Source: Diphasiastrum complanatum
Lineage: Eukaryota; Streptophyta; Lycopodiopsida; Lycopodiales; Lycopodiaceae
DNA: 64,000 nt
Assembly: GCA_029204225.1 (NCBI GenBank)
Contig: CM055097.1
Coordinates: forward strand, 769,699-833,698
Reading direction: 5' to 3'
Shown piece by piece: positions 9,077 to 20,329 of this stretch. Below the pieces are notes generated by a model. The model was not told the origin of the DNA. It searched no databases and saw nothing but the letters and a program-made list of their open reading frames with translations. Each line of letters starts with the position of its first letter. The first letter of the stretch is position 1. The position numbers and the translations under genes are program-made.

Positions 9077-10066
9077 GTGTTATTGCATATCATGTGTGGT
9101 AGTAAAAGATCACCTCAAAGATCTGTATGTGTTATGTCATGCATTGGAGAATCTCTTAGGTCTGTTCTTCCAAAAAAGTCTATACGAGCATTAACGAATA
9201 ATGCTCGATTTGAAAAAATGAAGAATGAAATTATTGGAATGGTTTTAATTAAGGTTCAAACATTATTGGATGTGGTACAAGGAACATGTGATTATATTGG
9301 AATAAGCAAAAGTGCCTATCCAATGTTTTTTAGAATTGTGCAAGAAGAATTTGCTCAAGCAAATAAAAAAGACATCATATCTTCCTCGTCTGTTTTGAGT
9401 TCAATTAGCAAGAAAGTAGTCAAACCAAGTAATGTTTAAAGTGGTAGGCCAACATTTTGACATGACTGAATTATACAAATCTAAATACGATGATCTCAAA
9501 TACAATGATTGTTATAATATTTTTCTTGATCTTAAAAATATTCTTGCATATATGATCCAATTCTATATACTAAATGCAAATAAAAAAATTATGAAGTTGA
9601 TTATTGTAATAAAAGTAGATGAATCAAAGTCTACCAAAGGTCAAAAATTAGAATGCGTTAGCATCACTTTGATGAACAAGATATCCGATGACTGTGCATT
9701 TAGCATTGAATTGGAGAATCACATATGGTGGATAGCAAAATTTTGGGTACCTTTTTATGTGGTCATTGTTTTGTTTGAATTTTGTCTAAAAAAACATTGT
9801 GTTTGTACACATAATCACACAATCAAAAAAAAATTGTAGGTTTTGAAAGAAGATTATGAGAATTTTTCATGAATATTCTCATGGATAAATTATGACATCA
9901 TTATAAAAGAACATTTGCAAGGTCAAAAATTTATTGTTGAAAATCATGGAATTTTTTAAATCAAATGACACCTTGTAGGTGATCTAAAAACATTAAAATG
10001 TACATGTAATATTTCACATGGTGCAATTGCAAAACTCCATGTCTTAATCAATTGAAAGATTGTTAT
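9077..10066 (+). pseudogene. Decayed unknown gene, possibly from a DNA transposon
   Basis: Two plus-strand frames overlap at 9432-9439 and read as one protein after a frame change: SKRSPQRSVCVMSCIGESLR, IIGMVLIKVQTLLDVVQGTC, then HFDMTELYKSKYDDLKYNDC and KSTKGQKLECVSITLMNK. A third segment near 9972-10060, in another frame, reads HLVGDLKTLKCTC. From memory, a D-L-K-x-L block followed by a small-residue and Cys region occurs in long uncharacterised proteins of transposon-rich animals and plants, but I cannot name the family. Homopolymer A runs at the breakpoints fit decay. No intact start or stop was chosen. Confidence 0.4.
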
Positions 10067-10305
10067 GACATGAATGTGGAAGCATGTTGAAATTCCAATG
10101 TGAAAATGATTGTAATAGTAGGTGGTTTTGTGTTATGGATAGGCAAGCACTCATTAGCTTGACTTTCCCACTTTGGTCGAATGATAGAAAAGTCCAACCA
10201 CTACAGCTACACTTTATCATTATGTGAGTGCACCTCCCGTGAATTTTGACTTTGAGGTCCACCTTAAGGCAGCTGCAGCTCAGTGTTTGCAGCTCAGTGT
10301 TGTAC

Positions 10306-10311
10306 TATAAA
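10306..10311 (+). promoter_or_regulatory. TATA box of the lectin gene
   Basis: TATAAA about 97 bases upstream of the lectin ATG. Transcription would start near 10336, just before the CT tract. Confidence 0.6.
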
Positions 10312-10342
10312 GGCTTGTAGTATGTACCAAGAGCTTCACCAA

Positions 10343-10345
<3 letters not shown>

Positions 10346-10397
<52 letters not shown>
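10346..10397 (+). repeat. (CT)26 microsatellite in the lectin 5' leader
   Basis: Uninterrupted TC/CT tract ending six bases before the ATG. If the TATA box is used, the tract lies entirely in the 5' untranslated region. CT-rich leaders are common in plants and can affect expression. Confidence 0.9.
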
Positions 10398-10400
<3 letters not shown>

Positions 10401-10402
10401 CA

Positions 10403-10816
10403 ATGGCACGCTCTTTGCTGATCGAAGGCTTGATAGTGATGTTGTTGCCAGCTCTATGCATCGCCATGGATTCTCTGAAAGCGAACCTTAGGCTTCACTC
10501 AAACGAACAAGTCCAATCTGGAAATGGGTACTATTCACTTGTGATGCAGGGAGATTGTAATCTAGTGCTTTACCGAGTGTCGGATAGCCTCCCCCTCTGG
10601 AACTCGCAGACAGCTGGTAAAGGCACGTATTGCTTCACTTTCATGCAGGGCGATGGTAATTTGGTGGTGTACAGTGGTGCAAATCTACCAGTATGGAGTA
10701 GCGGTACAGCCCGCCTACAAGATGATTACAGGCTGGTTATGCAAAATGATGGCAACTTGGTGGTTTATACATCTAGCAATGTAGCCATATTTGATACTAA
10801 AACTGTCCAGCACTAG
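10403..10816 (+). CDS. Secreted GNA-type mannose-binding lectin, 137 aa
   Basis: The ATG at 10403 follows the CT leader and begins a signal peptide (residues 1 to about 21, hydrophobic LIVMLLPALCIA). The open frame extends further upstream only because the CT tract translates as Leu-Ser. The mature protein is one B-lectin domain with three copies of the mannose-binding motif QxDxNxVxY: QGDCNLVLY (49-57), QGDGNLVVY (82-90) and QNDGNLVVY (114-122). All binding residues are kept in each. Cys52 and Cys77 are placed like the conserved GNA disulfide. The protein ends soon after the fold (FDTKTVQH), without a long vacuolar propeptide, so secretion to the apoplast is likely. GNA lectins bind high-mannose glycans, often in defence. 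No intron is needed. An isolated gene between transposon relics; it looks functional. Confidence 0.9.
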   Translation: MARSLLIEGLIVMLLPALCIAMDSLKANLRLHSNEQVQSGNGYYSLVMQGDCNLVLYRVSDSLPLWNSQTAGKGTYCFTFMQGDGNLVVYSGANLPVWSSGTARLQDDYRLVMQNDGNLVVYTSSNVAIFDTKTVQH

Positions 10817-11639
10817 CTAGCTTAATGATCTATTCCACCTAATCTGCTAGAAGGCTTTTTGAGCTGCACGATGTCTCTTAGTTTCTACTGATTGTTCAAG
10901 GTTAAGTATGATCAAGCACTTGCAAGAAAATCAGATCCATCTTAGGGGTTAAACTTGCTGAAGTATAAGGATTTAGTTGTAGTGAGAAAGTATAGTACTC
11001 CTAGGAGTAATAATTACAGTGGATGCCATTGTTCAAAAGTTTACTTTTGAATGTAACAGCTTCTGAACTCCATCGAGATCATTATACAGTTATGCTCTCA
11101 CATGCGAGAATTTATTTGCTTGTTATGACAGAAGCAGTTTATTTGTTTCGTTATGAAACAAGAATAATCTTTATGGAAGGATGACTAAAGGTGTTTCTGA
11201 TTTCCACTCTTTATGTAAAAAGTCTACGCTTTTTTTCCAGCTGCTCGGATCTCCATTACATGCAGATTAGAGTTCTGAAATTCTATGTTCAAATTCTTAT
11301 TGAAGAAATAATTTTTTTTAGAATATCGATTAAATTTTATAGTACAATTATAGCATTTTTTTAATTTTAATACAAGCACTTTTATTAAGAAAAAGTTAAA
11401 ATCTTGAAATATTTGCTACAAATGAATTTTAGTATTTGTGTGATTAATGATTTTTTTGAAATTGATTTATATTAAATATTTACTAGTTAAAAGTTGTTAA
11501 TAATAATAATCCATTGATTAATATTTGGTTAATATGATTACAATTTTTAATAAAATATAATATTTTTTTAGTACTACAATATGTTTTTTGTAATTTATTT
11601 TTAATTTTAAAATCTAAAAAAAAAATGGGTCATGTTCTT
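10817..11639. other. Lectin 3' flank and AT-rich spacer, no gene
   Basis: The first few hundred bases probably include the lectin 3' UTR. From about 11280 the DNA becomes very AT-rich with no open frames. Confidence 0.5.
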
Positions 11640-13440
11640 TTTTTTTTGGTCACCATATTAAGATGAAAACAATACATGAAAAAGTGCACAAAATTATCTC
11701 CATGCTTCCACCTTTGATATCTCTATGAAATAACAACAAAAATGTGTAAAATCAAATGTATGAATGAGTATTTGCTTGCTCCCTCCATATTGCACTTGAT
11801 TTAAGATGATGGTTATATGAAATGCCATGAATGAACCTTATCGCCATCTTGCCATAAGATCTCTATCGCACGACTTCCTCTTATTTCATCATAAATGGTA
11901 GTTGAAAAAACTTTAGCAAAAATTGACTCTTGTCAACCTTGCTTCTTTCTGCTTTTTACGTCGAGCATTTGATACGACTTCCCACTCTATATACTTTGTC
12001 TTTGCAAGCTTTCGCCGTATCTTCTCAACCATATAACTTGTTGGCCAAGACTCCTCTTCTTGTCTATCTTCCTCTACATAAGTAAAATCAACAAAAGAAA
12101 TAAGGAAATCAAAGTTTGTACCTTCCACAACTTGCTTATATTTCTCATCATAGGTGATTCTTGATGGATTTTTCCTTTGCCTTGATGACCTTCTTGGATT
12201 TTGACCTGGAGAGGGGTTTCCATCATCACTAAGTGTACTAGTAGAATGAATATCTGAATGTACTAGTTGAAAAGACATACTAGATCATTCATATGGAAGC
12301 CTATGTAACAATACACAATGCTCACAAAATTTATATGCTAGAAAGAGACTTTGGAAGGCCAAGAACAATTTCTCTTTTTGTTGTTACCTCCAATGCTTTG
12401 AAATTGGAATGTTCCAATACCTTGTGCTAGATCTCTTAACTTGTTATTTTCTCTTTTGCCACAAAACTTTCTTGGTTAGCAATAACACAAGCATAAAATC
12501 TGTAAAGTTTGTCTTCTCTATTGTCTTTCGCAATCAAAGTACCTCTTTTGCTTATGAAGCAAGCATCACTAACAAACTCAACTTCTAGACTCGTGTCAAA
12601 ATCATTTGAATCACACTAAAAAGATACTTATTAATGGAAGGAATGAACGATAAATTCCCTAACTTGTCATTCCTATTTGTAGAGAGAGAAATAGGAGTGT
12701 TTTCAATGCCCTTTATGGCACATTCACCAGCATCGTTCGTGTGGATGGTCGTGTGGATGACCTTCCTTTCACCTTCATAAGTTATCAAGGATGAGAAGTA
12801 CTCCTTGCGCCTTCTCATGTAAGGTTGCTCTACTATCAATCCACCATGGATCAATATCCCCTTCATTGCTTAACAAACTAGAAGACCTCAAAAAAGAATC
12901 ACAAGCATTTTGTTCATTCTCATCTAAAGAGAGATTGCGTTGCTTCATTTCTTCTTGTTTTTTCTTCTTAAAGAACTCACAGTGATTACCAAAGTGTCCT
13001 TTTGTGCCACAATATTTTTTTTTTAGTTTTGACTTATTTCTCTTCTTACCATCAAAGAGAAAAACCAAACCATGATCCAAGATTGCCTTGCTTCATTTCT
13101 TTTTGTTTTTTTCTTCTTAAAGGACTCACTAGCAAAGTGTCCTTTTGTGTCACAATAAAAAAAACTTTAGTTTTGACTTATTTCTCTTCTTACCATCAAA
13201 GAAAAAAGCCGAACCATGATCCAAGTTATCTTTCTTGAACTCTTTACCTTAGCCTTTTTCTTTGAACTTGCCCTTTGAGAATAGAGTCTCTTCTCCTCCT
13301 TCATGATTAGAGGTCCCTCCACCTTTTGCTTGTAATCTATGCTCTTCAGCCACCAAGACCTCTTGCAAGTCTTCAACATTTGACAAAGTTTTTTGAATGG
13401 CAAAACTTTGTACAAGATTAGCATATCCTCCAATAAACAC
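11640..13440 (-). mobile_element. Ty1/copia relic with partial gag, protease and RT-replacing module
   Basis: Read on the minus strand: Gag C terminus (IQKTLSNVEDLQEVLVAEEH, 13440-13249), zinc knuckle with the first Cys lost (KKYCGTKGHFGNHC), damaged protease (WWIDSRATLH in place of DSGA), then protease frame ECAIKGIENTPISLS. The integrase core is deleted: the frame jumps from LVHSDIHS to a linker of the type RRSSRQRKNPSRITYD (12278-11913). Beyond it, 11900-11690 matches the RT-replacing module of the element at 3053-8747. No LTR was found at either end. Confidence 0.8.
12933..13225. repeat. 148-bp tandem duplication containing the zinc knuckle
   Basis: 12933-13080 and 13081-13225 are adjacent direct copies, both from GATTGC(G/C)TTGCTTCATTTC to CCATGATCCAAG, differing by a few substitutions and small indels. 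The copied segment covers the Gag zinc knuckle. Confidence 0.75.
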
Positions 13441-14265
13441 TTGATTGTTTCATTGACAAAATGTATTCCTCGATCACTGCTCTTGCTTCAACCCATTTGG
13501 TCATATAGTCCGTCGCTACGATAATATATCTAGCTTGAGTACCTCATGTCATAGGATGAATAGGACCAATATAATTAAGTCTCCATTTTTCAAACTGCAC
13601 TTGTGCTAAAACTGGATTCAAAGGCTCATAATTCTATTTTGTAGGACGACGTGCATGTTGACAAACATCAAAAGACTAAATATATTTTTCAGTATCTTTA
13701 TGAAGTGTAGGCTACTAACATCCTGATTGCAAAATTTTTGAACAGTGATATCAGATGAAAAATGCCCTCTTCCCATTCCTCCTCCCATTCCATCCTATGA
13801 AAACATAATTAGATTAGGTACTTCATGTGGTAAAAAACATCTTCTAAGAATATCATCAGCTCCATGACAATACAATTGACCACAACAATCAATTGATAAG
13901 GTTGTGCTTTTAAAATCAATCACCTTTGTTGAACTTTGGACAAGGATTCATTAGGTTGGCCCATCATTAGATATTCAACAATTTCTTCTGCCCACTCAGG
14001 TACTGCTTCAACATAAAATAATGCAGCATCCGGTAGTTCATCATCAACTAACTAGCGCTGTTTGTATTCTAGGAACATGATCGACAAGAGAATGTTGTTT
14101 GCCTTTCCGAACCACAACTCGAAAATCAAATTCAGATAGTAAAAGCAACCATCTTGCAATGGGTCTTGTATGGCATGTCTTGTTTACCAAATATAGTAAA
14201 GGCTAATGATCAATGTAAAAAGCAAAATGTGTCGCCATCAAATAATGTCAAATTTTTTGGTGATT
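13441..14265 (-). mobile_element. Ty3/gypsy relic: RNase H and integrase
   Basis: In minus-strand order: RNase H pieces (LLYLVNKTCHTRPIARWLL, then LSEFDFRVVVRKGKQHSLVD), the spacer with ADDILRRCFLPHEVP, and the start of the integrase core (FEKWRLNYIGPIHPM, then ARYIIVATDYMTKWVEA ending near 13450). Several stops and frame changes interrupt it. It abuts the copia relic on its left. A dead fragment. Confidence 0.75.
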
Positions 14266-14520
14266 TAATCATTGTATTCCAACAGCTTTAATTCACAAAT
14301 TCTCTATTATCTATGTATGTGTTAATCATACTTGAATGCTCTCTTATTGCTTCTCTGTCTAAATAAAAAATACTCTTATTCCATAGATTAACGTAGAATA
14401 TATGACAAAGAATGCATGGCTGTCATACATGCCCAAATTACTCACACTCTTTGTGGTTGTTGTTGACACCTATGTAAGATATTCTACTAAGTTACACAAA
14501 TGATCTAATTATCTAGAGAG
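14266..14520. other. Spacer, no gene
   Basis: AT-rich DNA between a minus-strand gypsy relic and a plus-strand copia relic; nothing recognised. Confidence 0.4.
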
Positions 14521-15260
14521 TCCTCAAACAATGCAAGAGAAGGAGCAGATGCGTGCGTATCCTTATTATTCAATAATAGGATCTCTTATGTACGTCATGA
14601 TCTGTACCAAACCAGACATAGCCTTTGCAGTCAGCTCTCTAAATCAGTTCATGACTAATCCTGGTATAGCACATTGGAAAGCTCTTGTTAGAGTTGTGAG
14701 ATATTTTTGAGCTACTATGGACTTTTGCATTTGTTATGGAACAATCAACAACAACAAACTCAATTTACTCAATGGTTACACAGATGCAAGGTGGGTAGGT
14801 GATGTAGACACTCATAAATCCACTTCTAGATTTACATTCTTCCTCAACAATGGTCCTATTTCTTGGAACAGTCGCAAGCAATCATCGGTAGCTCTATCTT
14901 CCACTGAATTAGAGTATATCACAGCCTCTCAAGCTACAAAGGAAGCAATTTGGTTGAGGAACTTACTCTCAGATATAAGTCAGAATCAATATGCTCCGAC
15001 GATTTTATTTTATGATAATCAAAGTGCCATTGCCTTATCGGCCAACCCTAGGTTTCATTCTAAGAGTAAGCACATTGAAATCAAGTATCACTACGTCAAA
15101 ATCAAATTTCTCGACAAAGAAGTTAACTTGTAGTACTGTCGAACACAAGATATGACAACAGACATTTTTACCAGAGCATTAAGCTTGGATACACACAAAA
15201 AGTTATGTGCAAAACGAAGTTTGAAGGTTAAGGCATTCAAGGATTCAGATTAAGGGGGAG
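14521..15260 (+). mobile_element. Ty1/copia 3' end: RT thumb and RNase H
   Basis: The plus-strand frame reads MRAYPYYSIIGSLMYVMICT and KPDIAFAVSSLNQF, then after one TGA (14708-14710) the RNase H: GYTDARWVGDVDTHKSTS, ALSSTELEYITA, FYDNQSAIALSANPRF, KSKHIEIKYHYVK. A stop at 15131-15133 is followed in frame by the usual tail (TTDIFTRALSLDT). The sequence ends in a polypurine tract (AAGGGGGAG, 15252-15260) directly before an LTR at 15261. The 5' part of the element is missing. Confidence 0.88.
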
Positions 15261-15890
15261 TGTTGGATTATTCTCCTACTAATCGTTTTTAATCTTCATC
15301 CAATTGATTATCCAGATCTACAGTTTTCATCGTATTTTTGCACAGTCTGTAGAACTACTCGAAAATGGTTCACAGGTGGTAATTGTCGCTTCAGCCACTT
15401 CGAAGACTTCAGACACTTTGGATTTTTCACATTTTTCAGCTTTCGCATTTTTCAAGAAAATGCGAATTGTGCGACAAACAGTTCATTTCTTCAGAGTGAC
15501 AATTAACATTCCGCTTGGAGTTAAAGCCATTGAGTTGCATTAATTTATCAACAAGTGAATTTTCGGAAAGTCCTAACTAGACAAATGCCATCACACCACA
15601 ACCAACCGGATGACGCAATTGATAACCTAATTTTTTAGTATAAATAGCTGATCATACTTATACGTTTTTAGTGAGATCAATTGAAGCGATAGTTAGCATC
15701 TCTCTCAAGCTTTCAAGCTTGGACACTCTTGAGTATTCTAGCTCAGTTCTTAGAGTTGATTTAGAGTTTGCTATTGTGTTTCCTGCTTATTAGCAGAAGT
15801 GCTCAAACATCTTCTCAGTTACTCAAAGATAGCTTAGAGTACGCGGCTTTGATCCGCAATCATTACAAAATGTATCACTCCAAAAAAGCT
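15261..15890 (+). repeat. 3' LTR of the copia element (family B)
   Basis: Starts TGTTGGATTATTCTCC right after the polypurine tract. A TATA-like box (TATAAATAG) lies near 15641-15649. The right boundary is not clear and is given roughly. A related LTR fragment lies in opposite orientation at 31056-31338. Confidence 0.65.
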
Positions 15891-16308
15891 TGATGTTGTG
15901 GACACAAAACCAACCACGATTGAATCCATTTTTTTTTTTCAGAAGATCGAAATGATAAAATTACAAATGTTAATATGAACAAAAATTTAGACAATAATTT
16001 ATGCTAGAAGTATAGCCAAAAATAGAGAAAAATAGGTAGCAAAAAATCTTAGCTAACTAAACTTAGAATGGTTTCACTATAATGGCCATAACTTTGTCAC
16101 TATAGCTCCAAATCAAAGTACTTCTTAGAAGCTAAGAGAAAGAGCTACCAATATAAAAGAATAAATCACATAAAAAATTAAAACTTAATAGATAAAAAAT
16201 AAAATCCAAACATTGTAAAAATTGAAAAACAAAGAAACTAGTGGAAAGAAACTCTACCAAATTAAAAGAAAAAACCACCAAACCTGATGGAAAAATGGAT
16301 CTAATATT
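15891..16308. other. Leader remnant of a family A LTR element, no gene
   Basis: AT-rich DNA to the left of the PBS at 16309. For a minus-strand element this would be the untranslated leader. No open frame is supported. Confidence 0.4.
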
Positions 16309-16317
16309 CTGATACCA
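16309..16317 (-). other. Primer-binding site remnant, initiator tRNA-Met type
   Basis: Minus strand TGGTATCAG, four bases from the start of the family A LTR copy at 16322. Confidence 0.6.
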
Positions 16318-16321
16318 AAAT

Positions 16322-16602
16322 TTTCATGTGCCAGTATTAGCATTCAAATATCTAAGTGATTCTTGAACATCAAATTACATGGTAAAACAAGAAGTCAATA
16401 AATAAAAAAACTAAACCTTCACCAAATTATGCAAACATTATTCATCATTATTGATCATTCAATGTGTTGGGCTTGAATCTAGAGCGTGATCAAATCTCTC
16501 ATGTGACTTTAGGGACATGAACCACAAAACACATTAAGAAAGCTCTCAAAGAGAAGCTTAAAAAACACTTAGAATTCAAAAATGACAAATGTGGAATAAC
16601 TT
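16322..16602 (-). repeat. Truncated 5' LTR, family A
   Basis: Diverged copy of the LTR at 1444-2016 (for example TTAGCATTCAAA and a shared block around ATGTGA(C/T)TTTAGG). It is cut at 16602, where a long LTR of another family begins. Confidence 0.65.
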
Positions 16603-19249
16603 TGTTAGCCAATAATTTCACATGGAAAACTTGGCTAATATTGAAGTGTATTTTTGCAAAACTGTAAAAGACAACATGTACAGCCTAGCTAATAGAGAAA
16701 AAATCGGCATAAAATTGCCTATAGAAATGATCCCAACCCGCTCTAAAAGTGGCTAGAGAAAATTATGCGGCCTTCAAAATGGCTGGTAAATATATTTTAT
16801 GGCTTTTAAAATTGGCCAATTACAAAACAATAGCCGACATAGCCGTTCTAAGATTTCACCATGTATTGAGTTAATTTCTACTAATATATAATTACCTAGT
16901 GTGTTTTTTAGAGAAACAATTTGTCGTTGGAGCCCTAGTCATGAATGTTGAAAAAAGTTAGATCGGTAAAAAAACCATTGAAAAAAAAAAATTCGTGCAA
17001 AAATGAGACCGAAAATTTTTTGGGCAATATCGAGGCATCATGGAAACCCTAAAGACAAAATTTGGACAAGTAAGCAAAATGTGAGAGCCGGGTCGGTAAC
17101 CCAGCCAAGCAAAAACCCAACGAATGGGCCAAGCGGTACACGCCATCAGAAAAGTCAAGAGAGTACTAAGAAAAATGAAGGCCACCTACAAGAATATGGG
17201 TTGACAAAGGGTACACCCAAATTTGGCTAATAATGGGCAAGAGACCTTGGAAGCTAAAGACCTATGAAGGGTACACCCACTAGCATTTCAAAAAAGTGAC
17301 CATTTATGTTACTTTTGTGTGTACCCAAGAGGAAGGCTTTGAATGCACCACTCGGGCCACTCCGAAGTGCATTAAAGTTGGGCAAAGCCTATCTTGAAGG
17401 GGGACCATTGGGGGTGGAAAGGAGTTTAGTCTTTGTATTTTTGTGGTTGGTAAATTTAGGATTCTTATTGTCTTGTTTCATATGAGTGCTTCATGTGACT
17501 TGTTTGAGAGTAGCTTGAATTTTGTTTAAATTGGGGTTGTGAGTTGTTTTCATAAATGAGTAGTGTGCTTCGCTTTGGAGTGATGATTCTTGGTTGAGGG
17601 TTGCCTCACTAGCATGCTTACTTCTTGGTTGAGAAATGATGGTGATTGAAAGTAGTTGAAGTTTTGTTGATGCATAATTGATTGTTGGGTTAAGCATGGA
17701 GTTGTTTTGGATTGTGGTTTTTGGATGAGAGGTAGTTCCATTTTGTTTGCTTCTTGTAGGTTTGCCTCTTGGGTGTGTGGTGAATGCTTGAGAGTGAATT
17801 ATAGTATGTTTGAGAGCTTGTGGTTGGAAGAGTGTGTTTTTAAGTGTTGCTTGTTTGAGGATGCTTGGAAGTTAGTGAATTGAAAGTGATGGTAATCATT
17901 TTTGAGAGCTTGCTTGCACTTGAGAGAGTCTCATTGTTGAGTGGTAGATGTTTCAAGATGGGATAGGTTGTGTTTCGGAGTGATTTTTTATGAAGGAGTT
18001 CGCTACTAAGTTCTCATGTTTACTTTCTTTTGATATGTGCGCATGACAAGTTGGGATCTTTAGCTTATGTGTGGTTGTTATTTTTCGATCTTATGAGAGC
18101 GTAGGTTTGGATCATAAGTTAAGAGACTAAGAGTCTTCTCTAATCAAATGATCATGTTCACAGACATTCACATCTGAGACAAACAATAGCTATTGCTAAT
18201 CATAGTTCTGTCAGCAAATTCTGAGATTTGGAGCTATTTTCATACTAACATTCTTTCGCACTTCAAGGCTTTTCTGAGTGCACCAGACACGGTTGGTTCT
18301 GAGCTCACTGCTTTAACCGAGCGATCACTTCTCATATTTGAATCCTTCTGCCTACGTTTTCAGATTTCACATACCTGCTTCGGCCAAGCATGGCCTACCT
18401 ACCCGGTTTGTGGCCTATCTGCGACCTAGTATCTGTCTTGGTGAGATCTGACCCTGCAGACCTCTGTCAAGCCTTCATTGAATCTCCTACATCTGGCTAT
18501 CTGGCATTTTCTCATATCTGCGGCCAGTAGACAGTTTCCGGCCAGGGTGCAGACTTGTGGCCCCCTTCTTACCTCTGTTTGCACTGTGGGAACCTACTCT
18601 GACGCTCCGTCTCGGCTTAATTCTTGCACAGTAACCTATACCAGGGTTTTCCAAGGCTAGCTCTCGGATCACGTTGTCCATCAGGAACTTGTGACTGCAA
18701 GGCAAACGACAAACAAATGCAGTATGGAGTTTGTAGCATCCCTGACTAGGGTTTCTACACATTCCGGCTACCTAATCGTATACTGAGGTATGATTTTACC
18801 TCATCTCTATTTGCTTCATCTCTATTGTTTTCTATAGTCCTGATTGTTCATAAGTATTTGTCTTCAATGGAAAAATGTATGCTTGATTTCTGAACTAATT
18901 TCCATCACAATGAATGAATGGGTTTCATAGTGTACTAGTGAATATTGTGCATTGTGGTTCTGAATACTTAGAATGACTACAAGTCGAAGTTGTGTTAAGG
19001 GTATTGTCAAGAGACATAAGCAAATGGAATGCATGGGCCACATGCTATCTTAAGATTTTCAGGGCTAGAGAGTGCTGAGGGAATCAATTTGTGAAGTTGG
19101 TAGAAGAAGTAGGCTAGTTCATGTCTATGTGTGGTTGGTTGAGTGGCTACTATCAACAAATTCTCTCCTTTGTCATTTTGATGTACTTATGAGATCAATG
19201 CAGTGAATCTTTTAATCTTTGTATGTTCTGTTTAGGTTTGAGTGTCACA
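16603..19249 (+). repeat. Very long LTR (about 2.65 kb), family C copy 1
   Basis: Starts TGTTAGCC(A/G)ATA, the same start as the repeat at 34289, and follows it for at least 1.3 kb with shared blocks (GTGGCTAGA, AAGCCTC/TATTTTGAAGGGGGAC, TTGAGGATGCTTGGAAGTTAG). It ends in GTGTCACA two bases before a primer-binding site. The 18.2-18.7 kb part is GC-richer, as in copy 2. It interrupts the family A LTR. Open frames inside it do not resemble proteins. Confidence 0.65.
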
Positions 19250-19251
19250 CT

Positions 19252-19263
19252 TGGTATCATAGC
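19252..19263 (+). other. Primer-binding site, initiator tRNA-Met type
   Basis: TGGTATCATAGC, one mismatch from the tRNA-Met primer site, just after the LTR end. Confidence 0.7.
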
Positions 19264-20329
19264 AACTGCAATCCAAGAAAAGACAATTTTAGCTCATATG
19301 TGTGAAAGGTGTAGAGGGAGAAATAACTTATATTAAAAAAATTTAGTCCATCTGTGATGGAATTTGGAAAGAGCATGTTTTTGAGGATTCTTCCAAAAAT
19401 TTCTATCGAATTAGTACATAGAAGGCAGATCACATGTTAGGGGTAAATCTGCTTCCTAAACAACTTGACCCAGTTGGGATTCAAAAGTACACCCTTGTGA
19501 TGTTTACAAATGCAGAGCTTATTTACTCAACCAACATTCATAGATAACCAAGATCCTCAACAACAGAGAATGTAAAATCTACTGCATCATTCGCAAATGA
19601 ACAAAGAACTACAAATCCATCACATTGGTAAATGAGACTGTGAACATGAGTCCACATCATATTACGGAAATCACTCCAACAGTTGGTTAACTTGACAATT
19701 TTGGTCTTACCCAAGGAAAATGCTTCTTGCAGACGGATTATATTTCGAATACACATATCCATCTCTACAACATCATCTCTATTTATCCTACTCTCCGTAA
19801 CAACTTGTAACCCAATAACTACCATTCACCTTTTTTCGAAGTTTGTCGTAAGGCACCTTCAAACGAATGCTTATGGTTGCTTCAAAACCTGTGCAAGTTC
19901 CTCCGAGCGTTCAAGTCCTCTCTTTTTTTCTTCTTAGATTGTATTGCACTACTTTCACTGTCATTGTCAGATCTGACGTGAATATTGTATCTGGCATGTT
20001 GAACACTCTCAGCATTAACAGTAAATTGTTTGAATGACTTGACAATGAAAGAAGAGCCAGGTCTCGCTGGCAACAATTGGGGTCCCATAGACTATATCGA
20101 TGTGCAGAAGCAAGATAGGTGATATCATCACTAATATCCTAATCACTTGTAACCTTAGAAACCCATTCCATACAGTGCGTTCCGGAACGTACTGGGTCGG
20201 AACATTTTTTTCAAAATAGAAAAAATAGGTTAAAGTGCTACCTGCTGGCCACAATCTTCCTTCTTTTTGATAATACATTGCGGGATGCTAGATATCAGAA
20301 ACGATGGAAAACATACAGTTCAAGCAGAA
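19264..20329. other. Decayed element interior, no recognisable gene
   Basis: A minus-strand frame at 19825-19538 (containing IVKLTNCWSDFRNMMWTHVH) has protein-like composition, but I do not recognise it. Other frames are short. Confidence 0.35.

Noticed and set aside
10283-10402. N-terminal extension of the lectin frame
   Set aside because: It consists of the CT tract and TATA-proximal DNA; the signal peptide starts at the ATG at 10403.
18193-18762. Frames of 60-91 codons in the GC-rich part
   Set aside because: Inside the long LTR of family C; no motif, not kept in the copy at 36.0-36.5 kb.
19538-20278. Minus-strand frames with WSDFRNMMWTHVH and neighbours
   Set aside because: Protein-like in part but not identifiable and not continuous with the gypsy relic; too weak for a gene call.
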